A stretch of 64,000 nucleotides of DNA from Odontesthes bonariensis (GCF_027942865.1 NC_134515.1:15539227-15603226), one strand, 5' to 3'; positions 22,955-36,200 are shown, counted from the first letter of the stretch. Translations and numbers: made by a program. Notes: generated by a model not told the origin, from the sequence alone.

Positions 22955-23811
22955 TAGTCAGGTTCACTGTGTACTTTTATGGGAATTTTTTGGGGATTCG
23001 TTGACCTATACATTTTTGGAATCTGCAGACCTTGGGGATTCCAAAAACCAATGTTGCCACTTGAACAGACACCTGTATGGCAGCCATTTTGGAATTTCAA
23101 AACGGACGCCATAAAATACAGAATTTCAGCTACCTTGGCCTCTAAACAACCTAAAAACTCAATTTAACATGCCAATCCTATGTTTTCTTGGTCAAGGAAT
23201 CCAATGGTAACTTCAAAATAATGCTCAGAATCGTGCTGTGGCGCCCCCAAGGGGTGGGAAAGAAAATCGCTACCCTCAAGTAATATATCACTGATCTTGA
23301 GAGTTGGGACAAAGCATGTCCCACATAGAAAAGTGAAATTTATATCAAAATTGAAGCAATTCATGAACCCCATTAAATCAGGAAAAAACATGGTCTGCGA
23401 TATCCCTGAGGACCTCTTTCCATTCCTCTGCCTGTGGTGAATGTAAGAATACCACGCTCTTGTAAGTTAACCATTTTTTGATATTTTTGATATTTTGATA
23501 TAAAATACAATAGTGTATTTAATTATAGTATTTTATTCAGATTATTAAGACAGCTAGCTAATTTATTGGTATTTATTGGATTGGCATGTTAAATTGAGTT
23601 TTTAGGTTGTTTAGAGGCCAAGGTAGCTGAAATTCTGTATTTTATGGTGCCCGTTTTGAAATTCCAAAATGGCCGCCATACAGGTGTCTGTTCAAGTGGC
23701 AACACTGGTTTCTGGAATCCCCAAGGTCTGCAGATTCCAAAAATGTATAGGTCAACAAATCCCCCAAAAATTCCCACAAAAGTACATTTTTGTACACAGT
23801 GAACCTGACTA
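22955..23811. mobile_element. Foldback DNA element with about 220-bp inverted repeats, TA duplication
   Basis: The element 22957-23809 starts GTCAGGTTCACTGTGTAC and ends with the exact complement. The inverted repeats extend about 220 bases (22957 to about 23178, and about 23577 to 23809) with a few mismatches. TA flanks both sides, as in mariner-type insertions. The middle of about 400 bases is AT-rich and non-coding. Open frames on both strands in the arms are mirror images of each other, not genes. It lies in the 3' flank shared with the relic copy, which lacks it. Confidence 0.85.
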
Positions 23812-24085
23812 AATGTATAGTTAGTTTTATTCAATCAAATTTGCAAATCACTCATTTGGATCAGCAATGGCTCACAGCAGATATAATTCAGTTTTTTTTC
23901 CAGCTGGAATACTGATGGGAAATTCCTATCACCAACCACCTGCTATGTGTCCTCGATTTGTTTGACTTTCTGCATGCGTTTCCCACATCAGCCTGTACAT
24001 CGCAAGAAAAAGTGCTGAGCAAACAGTGTAAACAGGACCGTTTCCACACACAAGTGAGCCCACGCATGCACACACACCATCAGTC

Positions 24086-27000
24086 ATGATGAGGCTGCTG
24101 GTTCTCGCTGTTGTCGTAGCTGGTGGTAAGACTTTCAATCTTCTCGAACAAATTACTTAAAACTCAGTCTTCTTACCAATCTTACCAGGAGGGCTCAGTC
24201 ATATGTAAATTAGATGAATGTTTAATTGTTAAAGCTCTGCCGAATTTGGATTTTCAGTATGTAAAAACTGATAGAGTTGGTCATTTTCCTCTGCTGTGAA
24301 GATCATAACACTCCGTGTCAGGTGTCATGAAAAACTTTCATCACAGTGCAATGTCTCGTGTATGTGTTCACTAAAAATGATTATTCAATTACCTATACGA
24401 GGACGCAGTAAATTGTTACTAACCATGTCCCAGTCTGTGGGTGTGGCCTCCCCACCTTTCCTCCTGCTGTGAGCAGGGTGGTGGCAGGAGAGGATGTCAG
24501 TCCGCACAGCTGGCCCTGGCAGGTAAGGTCTGCTCCAAATGTGTGAAAATGTGTTTTCTCTGATAACTAGAACGCAACATGCTCTCTGCACTTTCATTTT
24601 AGTGCTCCAGCTTGATAAAGTGGCACCTCTTTTGCCCACACTGCTCTGGAAATTCTGACTTATCTTTTTCGAGCAGGAACAAGACCATTACATTTCACTG
24701 CAGGTCACAGTGTAGTTCTCTCCGGTCTGCCCAGGTGTCACTCCAGTCGGACAGCAGGGGGCGCTGGACCCACGTCTGTGGAGGCACCCTCATCTCCTCT
24801 GAATGGGTTCTGTCTGCAGCACACTGCATTAAGTGAGTTCAACTGAACAACAGGGGAAGACTGTCAGGATAACTACATCCAACAAAATATACAATAATGA
24901 ATTAATTATTATTAACTGTACTTTTTAAAAGTCTCATAGGGTCTCATGTTGCATGCTGTTTTTTTGTGGTGTTTTGATGCAGTCTGTTGGTTTCCTTAGC
25001 GATACAACTTGTACGAATTGGACCAGTTTGGATTTTGGTTCATTTGATTTGATTCTGATTGTATTACAATGATGTGGATTATAAATGCCTTGAATTGGAC
25101 TGTCTCTCTGAAGTGCCTTGAAATGACATTTGTTGTGATTTGGCACAAGAATTTAAATGAACTGAAACACTGAACCAGTATATTTAGTGATAATCAAATA
25201 ACAGTGATAACAAACGCCACAAGCAAATACCAAGAGTATTTGTAAGAAGAACTTACAGTTTCTCTTCCACTTTTTACTTTCTATGGAATTTTGTTAGCAT
25301 TTTTTTCTTTAAGTAAAGTTACAGTGCACTTTTATGTAATTAAGACAGTTTGATACTTTTCAGATTCATTATTTATTAGTTAAGACTAAAAAAGCCCCAA
25401 AGAAATCTCAGTGTATTATGATTTAACTTTTTTAAGAGCTGTTGCAGGCAGCTACAAGGAAGAATTTGCAGTTTATGCCAACAGAAAATGAAAAGCCTGG
25501 CATGTAGAGAACCTCAGAGTAAAGAGAATTTAGGAAATTATATGAAAAATATCTCAACAATTCACCACCCCTGAAGAACTGCAGTCCACTCAGTTTAGTC
25601 ACAGTGGTGTCCACACAAGCAGACAGTCAATAAACACTTTCTAAACCAAGCCATGCCATCCCATAGTGACCGCTACAACTACAGAGTGGAGCTGGGTAAA
25701 CACAGCCTGAAGGCGACTGAGGAGGGCTCAATTGCTCTCATGGCATCTAAAATCATCGCTCATGAAGACTACAACATCCTGCTCAGCCGGTAACAGCAAC
25801 CAACACAACTCAGTATCATCTCACCGCATAGATATATAAAAAAAGGGAGAGATGATGCATTAAATATTTGTTTGATAAGTGTTTGGTGTCTGTTCAACTA
25901 AACATGGGGGTATGTTTTGCCTTATGTAGGAACGATATTGCCCTGATAAAGCTGTCTTCTCCCGTCACCTTCTCTGGCACAATCACGCCCGCCTGCCTTC
26001 CAGACCAGGGCGTCATCCTGTCCCATGGGGCCCCGTGCTACATCACTGGCTGGGGCCGACTCTCCAGTGAGTCAGCATCACATCATTGCAAATATTCAGA
26101 ATTTTATTCAACTGCTCTGTAAGGTTAGAATGATGATAATTAGTTTATGTGCTGCATACCATTCAGTATAGTCAGTATATCATACTACCGGCTGAAGGAA
26201 AACAAAAACAAAAAAAAATGGGACAAATATTCATCCGAATGTTTAATAAGCAAAACTAAAATTTGAAAAATGCCTGTAGATGGAATTTAATTACCATCAT
26301 CTATCTTGGATTATACACAAATACTATAAGTAATCATTTAATAGAGTATGATAAATGAATAAAATGGTTTACACAGCAATTAGTTGGTATCAGGGGTGTC
26401 TACTACTATATACCACTACTGAAAACCCTTGTGATATTAAAAGAATGAAACATCAATATTGCGTTGATAATACACTTATGTGTATAATATTGCGCTTTGA
26501 TATCTGCTAAATAATTATAGCATTAATCAATGCAGAGTGTTGTTTTTTTAATGATTTTAATAAAAGTTCCTTACCTCCTTAACTGAGCGCTGCATCAAAA
26601 GGAGGAAAAAAAAGACTCACATGAATTAGTCTGAGAGCAACACTTTTTTTCTTTTCAGGATTTATATTAATACGGAAAAAAAAAAATAACTGTGACCACC
26701 CTAGTTGATCTAATGATCTAACTATGAGTGATCTAATGTTACTCCACAATCGGCTTCACATTTGGGATGGTTGAAGCTTACTTTTCAAAGAAAACAAAAA
26801 ACTATTCTCAATTGACTGAATTTAAAGACAGCCAAGTGACTGTTTCTATCAGATGTAATTATTTACAGTCACAGTCAAAACTTCACATTCATTTTTCTTT
26901 TTTTCTTTTTTTTATTACCCGAATGCACCTCTGCTCCACAGCCACTGGTCCTCCAGCCGACATCCTTCAGCAAGCGCTCCTGCCCGTAGTTGGACACGAT

Positions 27001-27547
27001 ATTTGCTCCCAGCTTGAATGGTGGAGTGTCCTGGCAACAGAAAAGATGGTCTGTGCTGGAGGAGATGGTATTACTGCGGGCTGTAATGTATGTTTACACA
27101 ATGAAGGATCATTTAATAATTCTAACTGTACTTTAATGGTCATTTACAGCAGTTTTACAATCAGCAAAATCCCAATTGAGCATGGCGTACATAGAACCTT
27201 GGTAGCATGAGAAAGTGACAACTGGAAATCTTACCTCTGCACATAAATTGTCAGCTAACAGTATGCCGACCTTCAGGGTGACTCTGGTGGCCCCCTGAAT
27301 TGCCAGAACCCTGATGGTTCCTGGGAGGTCCACGGTGTGGTGAGCTTTGGCTCTGGTATGGGCTGCGACGTTCTACAGAAGCCCACCGTCTTTACACAAG
27401 TCAGCTCGTACATCAGCTGGATCCACACAGTGAGGAAGTTTCTTTTTGACTACCTTACAATGACAAAAGCCTTGACTGTGAAAAACAGGAAGTGTGTTTT
27501 CATTATGTTCTCTGTTGTTGCTTCTACAGGTTACGACCAACTACTAA
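24086..27547 (+). CDS. Elastase/chymotrypsin-C-like pancreatic protease, third array member
   Basis: Eight exons: 24086-24125, 24434-24522, 24735-24832, 25667-25789, 25930-26066, 26942-27087, 27277-27429, 27530-27547; 267 aa. Signal peptide [13 protein letters not shown], then VCGCGLPTF with an extra Cys near the signal cleavage site. The activation site reads R-VVAGEDV, so the usual VVGG has Ala at position 18. The triad is in [14 protein letters not shown] and GDSGGP; disulphide cysteines are all present. The S1 pocket is Ala189, Gly216, Thr226. The C-terminus WIHTVTTNY resembles the elastase-2-like gene, whereas exon 1 and its flank match the extra exon at 18315, so the gene looks mosaic. 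Expected to be a secreted zymogen; substrate preference unknown. Confidence 0.88.
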
Positions 27548-29231
27548 ATGAGCTGCTTACGCGATTTCATCAGCGACAAGATCAACTATGATTTATATGT
27601 GTGGTCACAATTCAAAGTAAAAGGCGAACAAGTGGAATGCAGAGCCATTGTGGGTTAATGTTGAGTAACTGGTGATGTCCTGGAAAGTCAAGAGAATTTA
27701 CAGCTAAATTGAATAGCTTCATCCTTTGTTTATGTTCCATCTCTTCAATAAGTGTCATGACATTTGACCTTGTGCTTTCATGTGATTTGGCCAGTTAATA
27801 ACAATAATTAAAATACAAACAATTATAAATTAAAAGCTGAAATACACTTTGGAATCAGTGATTTAGTTAACAAATACTTCCTTTTATTTATTATAAAATA
27901 CTCATAATAAATGTGTTTTCAAACTTCTGCAAAAAAGACCCTAGATTTTCATATCACAAATGAGATTTGTCACAGAAAATCATATTTTCACAGTACATAT
28001 AAAACAGATTTAAATGATTATTTAAAAAAAAAAATAATAATAATAATAATAAAAAGACTGACAAACACATTTACATTGTAAAGAAAGTCACTCCTAAATC
28101 CAAAAACTATCATCCATCAACGTAAAACATGTTGACAACACTGTTATAAAAGCAGTCTTGTAGTTAAACGGTCATTTGAAACTGAGGTACACTTTGGGTG
28201 TCTGTAGCATAGAACATGACAAAAACAAAGAACTGATACGCTTTGTGACAACATTTCGCTCGGAAAAATAAATCAGACAAATGTAGACATGGCTGAATTG
28301 TGACAGAACGACCCCGCAGTTTTAATGAACTGATTGACAACACTTGTGAAAACTGGCTCTCCACTCACAAAAATTCAGCTTTAGCTGTGCAACTTCACAA
28401 TATTAGTGACAATTAACTGAATTACTTATAAGTCAGACTGTTTATGTCTCAGCACACAGAAAAAGCGTTGCATACAGGTACTGGCTGAACAGTGTATACC
28501 AATACAGCTCAGACCCATTTCTCGGGTAAAGCTCTTCTCTTTCTGCTCATTCTCTGCATACTTTTAACGTGAAGACAGAGCTGCAAGTCAAGCTGTGGTG
28601 GAAGGAATGGTGATGAGCAGGCCAGTGAGCAATAGATGCTGTTATTATGTTGCAGCTGCAAAGTCAAAGGGTCCCTCTGTTGGTTATCCAGGATTTTTTT
28701 TTTAAAAAACCAGAGGAGCTGAGACATAACTGCCCTCACCATGGCTACAGGGGCAAAGGCTTTCAACTATTCACAAGGTTCCTTCCCACATACTTTCTTC
28801 GATGCCTACTGCTTGCAAGAGAAGAGGCAATGCTGCAAAACTACACTGATGGTGAAACATTACCATCGCACGTCTTTCGAAACATCTTGACAATTGCCGC
28901 TCAGAGTACAAAGGCACTTAATAAGAACTTAGCTGTGTACAACTGGAGGGCACACATTACTGCTTTAGCATTAGAAGACACCTCTAATCACCTCTACCAT
29001 TTGAACACTCTTATTTACTTATCTACTTAGTAAAAATGTAGACGGATGAGTCTGAAGAGACATGTTAACTAGTTGAATCAGAAAGCAGCTGCTTGCTAAG
29101 CGGCTAACAGTGGCAAATTGATAAATTGTTGGCAGATCAGGGCTGTGTTTTTGTGTTTGTTTTGCTTAAACTGCTTGACAAAACTGGTTAGTGCAGCTAT
29201 AAGGAAGTAAAGACACCATTGAATGTCAAGT
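27548..29231. other. Spacer between the convergent protease and tmem51 genes
   Basis: AT-rich with an (AAT)n run at about 28034-28052. I see no supported exon; the open frames at 28164-28364, 28509-28766 and 28647-29030 have no family or splice support. Confidence 0.5.
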
Positions 29232-29237
29232 TTTATT
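29232..29237 (-). terminator. Candidate poly(A) signal of tmem51
   Basis: AATAAA on the minus strand, about 765 bases after the tmem51 stop. It would give a 3' UTR of roughly 0.8 kb covering about 29215-30001. Other hexamers further on cannot be excluded. Confidence 0.4.
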
Positions 29238-30001
29238 AAACATCTGAGAGCAAATGCAGAATTTCACTTATTTAGGTCCATTTCTGACCGCCCTCAGTCT
29301 GACCATTTTTCAGCTAGCCGCTGATCCACAAGCCTGAGCTGGATCATACCTGTAGATATTCCTTTGTCTTTCTCCAGACAAACCTATAACCAAGGGAGAC
29401 TGTACTGTAAACAGTCCAGGAGAGTTTTTACAAGGAGCTCGATACCATGTGGCAAACAATGTTCCGCCACTCACTGTGAAACCTATCTTGGTAAAGCACA
29501 GGCATCCCAAACCTCAAGCCTTCCACTGTCAAACACTGCCTTGATGGTGGCCATCTCACAAAATGAGTGCTGGTACCCATTTAAAATGGTACACGCAAAT
29601 CCTTCACGGATGATTTGTGATCTCCTCCATCATCAAATCACCGGTGCAATCAGTAGACGGTTGGTTTCATAAAGTAAAGCAACAACTGAAACTTACAACT
29701 ACATACAGGAAAACCGCATTTAAATCCAACGTGTCAATGGTGGCCAAATGTGCTACAGTAAGGAAGCATCCGGTCGCTGTGCCTATCTTTCTCAGTGATC
29801 CAGTGAGGCTCCTTCTGTTCAGTGCTTTAGAGTTACCGAGCTTGTTGACGATTTTGAACAGATAATATGTTCCATAATAAAGAACATTCTGCAAGAAGTC
29901 ATACTCGGGCCTTGGCCCAACAAGGATCCAGATCCACAGAGGCTGATCATGGGGAATTCCAGGAATTTCACTCCATTGTTTTGAACATGATCAGCTTGAA
30001 T

Positions 30002-31316
30002 TTAAAGCGGAGGCACTTTATCCTCGTACTGCGGTGGCGGTGTAAGAGGTTCAATACTGAATCCTGCTGCCGGCTGAGAGTTAGCAGTGTTTTTCATGGG
30101 CAGCTTCTCCGACTTTATCCTGCGGATCTTGATAGGGAGGAAATTGCGGCTATTTTTCCCAGGTCTATGCACTGATGTGGAAACAGCAGCAGCAGCAGGA
30201 GCGCTGGAGGCTGGGGCAGGCTGTGATACCGTCGTCGTGACCTCTGACCCCTCGTTCTCGTACTGTACACCATCAACTTGGACCAGGTCATCATAGGATG
30301 GCAGCTGAGAGGCACTTGGGCGCAGGTTGCTCTGGCGGATAGGGTACTGGCCACTGCATACTGCCTCTTCATAGGTGGGTACAGCGTAGCGCTGGGCTTG
30401 CTCCTCAGCACTGCGGGCATTTACAGAAATGTCACATATGAATCACACACAGTACACTGACATGTTGCATGCTTTACTCATTTCACACAAATAGCTTCCT
30501 GCGGATATCGTCAAATTTGAGCGATCAACTTGGAAGAACTCAAAACTGAAGAGTTTGGATTTGTAATGATGACAGTGAATGAAACTCTAGAAAGTTATCA
30601 AATTCATATCGTGAAGTTGTTAGCCACCTTCAAAACAAAAAGTCTCTGATGTCAGACATTTGAAAAATTTGAACTTCTCAAATGTATGTGCTTCCAACAG
30701 TGTGTCCCCAGCTATCAGTCAGGTCATAGTGAGAACAGGCACACCAGCCATGTTTTTCTGTGACTAGATTTATATGTCTTAGGTTAAGTCATTTTGTCCC
30801 CATAATAACAGAAAAGAGTTTTGCCGCCTTTCAAGAGAATTCTCGCATAAATAACGGAGTCTAACAGAGAACTTTATGGGAAATAGGCTCTATAGAGTCT
30901 ACAGTGTGCTAACGTTCGGTGCTGACATGACAACAACAAAATAAGGTCCGAGTCAAGTCATGACTGAACTCACGTTTCTCTCTCCTCTTGCTCCCTTGCT
31001 GCCTCTTCTCTCTGATTCTGGGCCTCCCGGAGCCTCATCTGCTCCCGCTGTTTGTTCCTCATTCCCAGACACACGGACAGCAGCAGCATAGCTACGCCGG
31101 AACCCGCCAAAACAAAGGCCACAGAGGACGCTTTACCCCTCCTGCCATCGACGGGCACGCCTCCCCCTGAACTGGTGCTGCTGCTATTACCAGCTGCGTC
31201 TGCAGGCACCACACTCCACACGATCATGACAACACCGAGGGCGATAAGACCAACTCCCAAAGCACACAGCGCATACTGGGAGCCGGAGTTTCCAGTGCTC
31301 TCACTACTGCTGCTGC

Positions 31317-31347
<31 letters not shown>

Positions 31348-31407
31348 GCTGCTATTGGTGCCTCCACTCCCAAGGGGGCATGGTGGTACATCCACGCTGG
31401 AGCGCAT
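30002..31407 (-). CDS. tmem51: Transmembrane protein 51
   Basis: Coding exons 31407-30974 and 30410-30002 join through a GTGAGT donor and a CCGCAG acceptor in phase; 280 aa against about 253 in human. An N-terminal Asn/Ser-rich tract (residues about 18-35, ten Asn in a row) precedes membrane segment 1 (about 45-67, ALCALGVGLIALGVVMIVW) and segment 2 (about 95-115). A Gly/Ser loop lies between them. The cytoplasmic tail is charged, then carries VPTYEEAV, LPSYDDL, a basic KIRRIKSEKL segment and the family signature IEPLTPPPQYED. The LPSY and PPQY sites look like WW-domain ligands. The function is poorly known. Its neighbour kazn lies upstream on the same strand, as in human 1p36. Confidence 0.9.
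31316..31348. repeat. (GTT)n/(AAC)n microsatellite inside tmem51 coding sequence
   Basis: The plus strand shows a run of GTT units, encoding about ten asparagines on the minus strand just before membrane segment 1. Trinucleotide spacing keeps the frame, so length variants would be tolerated. Confidence 0.75.
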
Positions 31408-32930
31408 CTTGTTGGTCCAAAATCTTCAGTCAAGAATCTGCAGTGAGATCAAACGCTGCAGAGGAAATATTGGGAGAGTGAAAAACTGAAAAACACCTGA
31501 AACCAAAACAAGACAGAACAGAAAGCACACGCAGTTCCCGTCAAAGGTTCAACGCAGCTGTTTGGGAAGAGAACAAATCAGCCCACTTTCTCCCCGAAGA
31601 AGCACCTGATGTGGGATGGCCCTCTTCAGTTACAGCTCGCTTGTGTTTTTTTTTTTTGGACATGCGGCTGGAATTCAGAGGGTTGTACTGTGTGAGAGTC
31701 CAAGCCCTTTTTTTTTTTTTCGGAGAAACTTACCAGCACGCAAAATTCACAGAAGTAATATAAACCTGACACTTCAACAAGAAGGTGTGCTGAACGGTAA
31801 AAAATTTTTACAGCAGCCTCGCCTTTCAAGGTCCCTTTCGTCAGAGCAGTAGTCACTGATGTTAACACATTACAAGGGTAGATAAGGGCTGTTACTGCCA
31901 CAGCAAAGCCAGGGCCCTCAGAGAATATTACATAATCCCATACTTTACAGGGTTACTGTGCTACTACTACCTTCTGTGAAATCAAATACATGGACCACAT
32001 AGTGTTTCAGTGTAACTGAATGATAGAATATTACTGGGAAAATTATTTTTTGTACAAAGTAAAATGATTCTCTGAAATGCAACGAGCATGACCGATAGGT
32101 ATACGTGATTAAATATTTAACACACGTCGGTGATCCCAAGGACTATCAACTATTAACAAGTTCACACAGAAGTACAAGAAAGTAATCCATAGGCAGCCTC
32201 GGGAATGCCGTCATGAAATACTTGGACACACGCACAAAGTTGGTGTCAAACCTTCCAACCTGCCAAGGCCTGCTGGAGGTGAAGAGGGGGCTGGGGGCCA
32301 GCTCTGTATGGGATGCACCCCCTCCTCGCTTCAGAATGCAAAGCCCAACACTGAACTGAGCTCATCTTAAACAGATGGTGGAATAGAAAAATCCGCTCAT
32401 CCTACCAACCGGCCTGGACTTCACGCGAAAGTGTTGTGCAAGCCAAAGGTACAAAGGAATTTAAGTGAGGATGAGCTGCCAGCCAGTGCCTGGGACAGTC
32501 CAGTGTGAGAGGTTACATTTCACCACACAGTGTAGTAAGACATTTACAGGTTTGCGCTAAAAAAAAAAAGAATAATTTAAAAACCTTCCCTCTGTACAAT
32601 GGGTAATTATGGAGTGCCACCACAGTCTGGGATAGCTTTGGAAGTCTTAAAAACAAAAGCTTCCAGAGTTACTCATATGTTACTCAACTTGCTGCAGGCG
32701 CTGATTTTCCGTATTGCGCGTGGAAGGGGTTGAGTAAAACATTACCGACCAGTGTCCGTTTCACCTAAATAAAGAAACGGGCCGGGCCGAACACAGCAGG
32801 AGTACACCGACTGAAAACTTTACGGGGCTGAACCACGAAAAAAACACGCTTCCGTCTGTTTAGTTTTAGTTAAGATTTCAGCCATGCCGACTGCTACTTC
32901 AGCGAGCGCGTAGGTCGTGATCACACTCAC

Positions 32931-33080
32931 CTTTGCATCATTTGCTGATCTTCCTCTTATTATTCCTCAACGCAGAAGGCTAGCGTGGCTTTTCTGATCG
33001 AAATCTGCCGACGCCGACGGGACTTTTGGAGGTTAAATTCGGTTTGAAGATGGGATTGAGGATCAGGAACTTTCCTCTAT
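32931..33080 (-). promoter_or_regulatory. tmem51: tmem51 non-coding first exon and promoter region
   Basis: A GTGAGT donor on the minus strand just after 32931 would splice to the TTTCCTCTGCAG acceptor at about 31456, giving 48 bases of leader before the ATG at 31407. The stretch 32700-33130 has more CpG than its surroundings and no TATA box, as in a housekeeping-type promoter. The upstream edge of the exon is not defined by sequence. Confidence 0.45.
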
Positions 33081-33195
33081 GAAGGATGGGCCAGGGCAGA
33101 GAGAGAAGGAAGGAGGGGGCTCTGTCCGCACTTCACTTCCAGTTTCATTAACTCTTTCACTCTTGTTTTGCTGACAGATGGGCAGCAGAGGGCGC

Positions 33196-33216
33196 GGGGG
33201 GGGGGGGGGGGGGGGG
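33196..33216 (+). repeat. Uninterrupted run of 21 G
   Basis: A poly(G) tract about 120 bases upstream of the predicted tmem51 first exon. It could form G-quadruplexes, or its length may be an assembly artefact. Confidence 0.8.
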
Positions 33217-36200
33217 AGAGATATTCCAGCTATGTCACCTCTGATTATCGGCTGCAGTTAAAAATTCTGGAGCCATCAGCGTGTGAAAGCCTATTGCTGA
33301 TGCAGATCTTAAACACGACAAAGGAGTTGCTGTGAGTTTATTTTTGGTGTAATGTCCCTTTAGGCTGTTAAGGCTGTTGTGTAAATCACCTGCAAAACCC
33401 ACTTTAACAATACAGATTTGTAACACTTAGAATGATAAATACAGATGGTAAAGAAGTTTGCAAATGCCTAAAAAATAGCAGCAAACCGGAAAGGTCTGCG
33501 TCACTGGTGGTATTCAATTAGGGACTGAAAGCAACCAGAACTTGTCTGATTAATTAATGTAATTTCAACGCTGCTTAGAGGAGCTTAAGTCAGAGAACAG
33601 CAGAACATAAAAGATGCATGTAAATAGTTATATTTAAAAAAAACAAAAAACAGGTAGTTTAGGTGTATGGTCCATTCTTTAAGCTGCCCTCAAGTCAAAA
33701 TCCATTCATTTGTTTCCAAATTTCAAGGTTCAAAAGATTTTCTTTTCACTGCAGACATTTTATCTTGTCACAGTGGGATTGAGTTTACACAACTAATGGC
33801 TAATGGCTCCTTATTATTGAGTTGTTATAGTAGCCCAAGTCATGACAGAGTAACAGTTAGCCAGCATGCACAACTAGCCCCGTGAGACATGCGAGTAAAA
33901 ATGTGAGTAATTTCGAAACATTTTCGTGTGTGATCCAGAAACCTCAGTACTTTTGCAGGCAGAAGTGTTGGTGGTTCCCCACAGTGTGGCTGAGTCATTT
34001 GGCAGAGTGTGTCATTTTAAGGGTGAAACATGAGGTTGTCATCGTGGGACAGGGGGATTTCTTTATGTTCGTCACATTACAGAGGTGTGGATTGAGCAGA
34101 ATGGAAGTCTGAGATTGGGACTTTTTTTTCTGTTCTAGACCCTGAATTAGTTAAGGAACTAAACTCAAGAATCCTAACACTAGAATAAATAACCACTCTT
34201 TTAGTCGTCAGCTTTCATCAGCAATTGGACTAAAAAAGAGGCCGACTGATTTTCATCCCTGAATGTTGTGAATGCCGAAGTGGGTGCTGATCCCACATTT
34301 TCTCAAGAGGTCATGACTTTGATTAGCATTAAAATGGCAACAACTTCTCCTCTCTACTGTTATAACTCCTCACGACAGTCAGAGAGTTCAGGCCAACCCG
34401 ACCATAAATCCAAAACAAAATGTCCAGGAAGGTCTATGTTTTTTTACACAAGCGGTAACAACCAACAAATTGAAAGCCTGAACACCGGTGACTCACACTG
34501 TTCATTCAGTGTTTTTCCTACACAGTTTTATAATCTTATGTCATGCAGAATTTTTACTTCCTCTTTGTAAATTTACCACTTACTCACAGTCACGCCTTGC
34601 AAGCCCTGTGGAGAGGACCAGTCAGATGACGTGGATGGTCTTTCATCATGTTTACAGTCATGTGTCTGCATTCTTGTGCAGAATGTATGCCATTTACTAT
34701 TTGGCTCCACTTTGCTCTACCTCCATGTCCCAGCATTGTCCTCTCTATCTGCCATCAAAAATGAGGACGGTATTCTTTACATAAATAACAATGACAAAAA
34801 CAGTTCTGAGCACTGGCCACCCACTGCATTGTTCATTTTAAGTGAGGCAGCTTTGCTGTTGTGGGCTCTGAGGAAGCTGTCTTCCTCTTTAGCTTTTGCC
34901 TGAATGCCCTGTTATACCACACACACACGTATAAACACACATGGAGCGGAGGACGATAGACAGAGAAGCACTGTGAACAAGCCATGATTACATCTCGTAA
35001 TTTGGATTGATTCCATATCACTGCTTGTCTGTAATCAAATTTGTTGGCAGCCACAAAGGAAAAACATGGCGGTAAAACACAGGCTTGATTTACATGCTTT
35101 TATGCTCATCCAAATCAATGGCCACGTAGCTGTGGACCTTTGTTTTATGGCTGCTGTGTGATCGTGCACCTACATTTCTCCCCAAACTATTTTTCAACAA
35201 GTAGTTCAGTTCATTTCCAAAGTGGAGCTTCTCTTCCCTTGCCATGGACCTAACAGTTCAGAGTCAAAGGAGAACCACCAACCCTCAGGTGGTTTATGAA
35301 ACAGGTCCTCAGCCTTGCATATAGCCGAGTCACTGTGAGTAAGAGGAAAAAGTTGCGCCACGCTGAATTGCGTGATGGTCGAAGCAATGACTTGTCCAAT
35401 AAAGAGGAGAGGTGATAAGTGAACTGACTCACCAAAATACTGTCAAGACATCAGTCAAGTGCACACACGAAGGAGATAAGTATGGCCCATGATTTGCATT
35501 ACCATGGAGGCAATGACCCGCAAGCTTTTTCTCATGCTAATGAGAAAGGAGCTTTCTTTCACACCAAAACCTTTAATGTGCCCATTACCCCTAATTTCCT
35601 CTCTTCTCATACTATCAGAGTTTAACTCATATATAGAATTCTTGAGTGTAACCACTTTGTTTTCTTCTTTCTATGGATGGTTGTTGAGTATTTAGTGTTT
35701 TCTTTCTTTTCTATGGATAAATAACTTGCCATGTTTTCCAATCTGATCTTGAACTACTTGGCTGTCTGAATTTAAGTCCCATCTTCCTTCTGGTCTGGCT
35801 TCTTTCAACTCCTGAAAAAAACACTTGTAGAATTTCCTGATAATTCTCGGCAAAGTTGGAGTTGCAGGAAACCTCTTTCGCATCGTTTCTGCCTTTTTTT
35901 GCGCCTCATATCAAGTAGCAGATCTTTGAGCATTGTTGTGATTCTAATTGTTTTTTCTGACCATGTATTTCACAAACCTCCTGCTTTCATGGGCCATTCT
36001 GGAGTATCTTTACTGCCACCAGTGTCTGATGTAGGAGAAGTTAGTCATGATTTCAGTGAAATTTATTTCAGTAGCCTCTTTCTGTAGAAATCTCAGATAA
36101 TGATAGATATTCTTATTCATTTAAAATGTAGTTTTATTGATGGGTGCAATAATATATTTTATATATCATGTTAATTTCATTCCTTCATATCTGCAAACTT

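Noticed and set aside
22979-23834. Matching open frames on both strands (FVDLYIFGICRPWGF...)
   Set aside because: They are the two arms of the foldback element read in opposite directions.
31052-31489. Plus-strand open frame with a long leucine run
   Set aside because: It is the shadow of the (GTT)n asparagine repeat in tmem51 on the minus strand.
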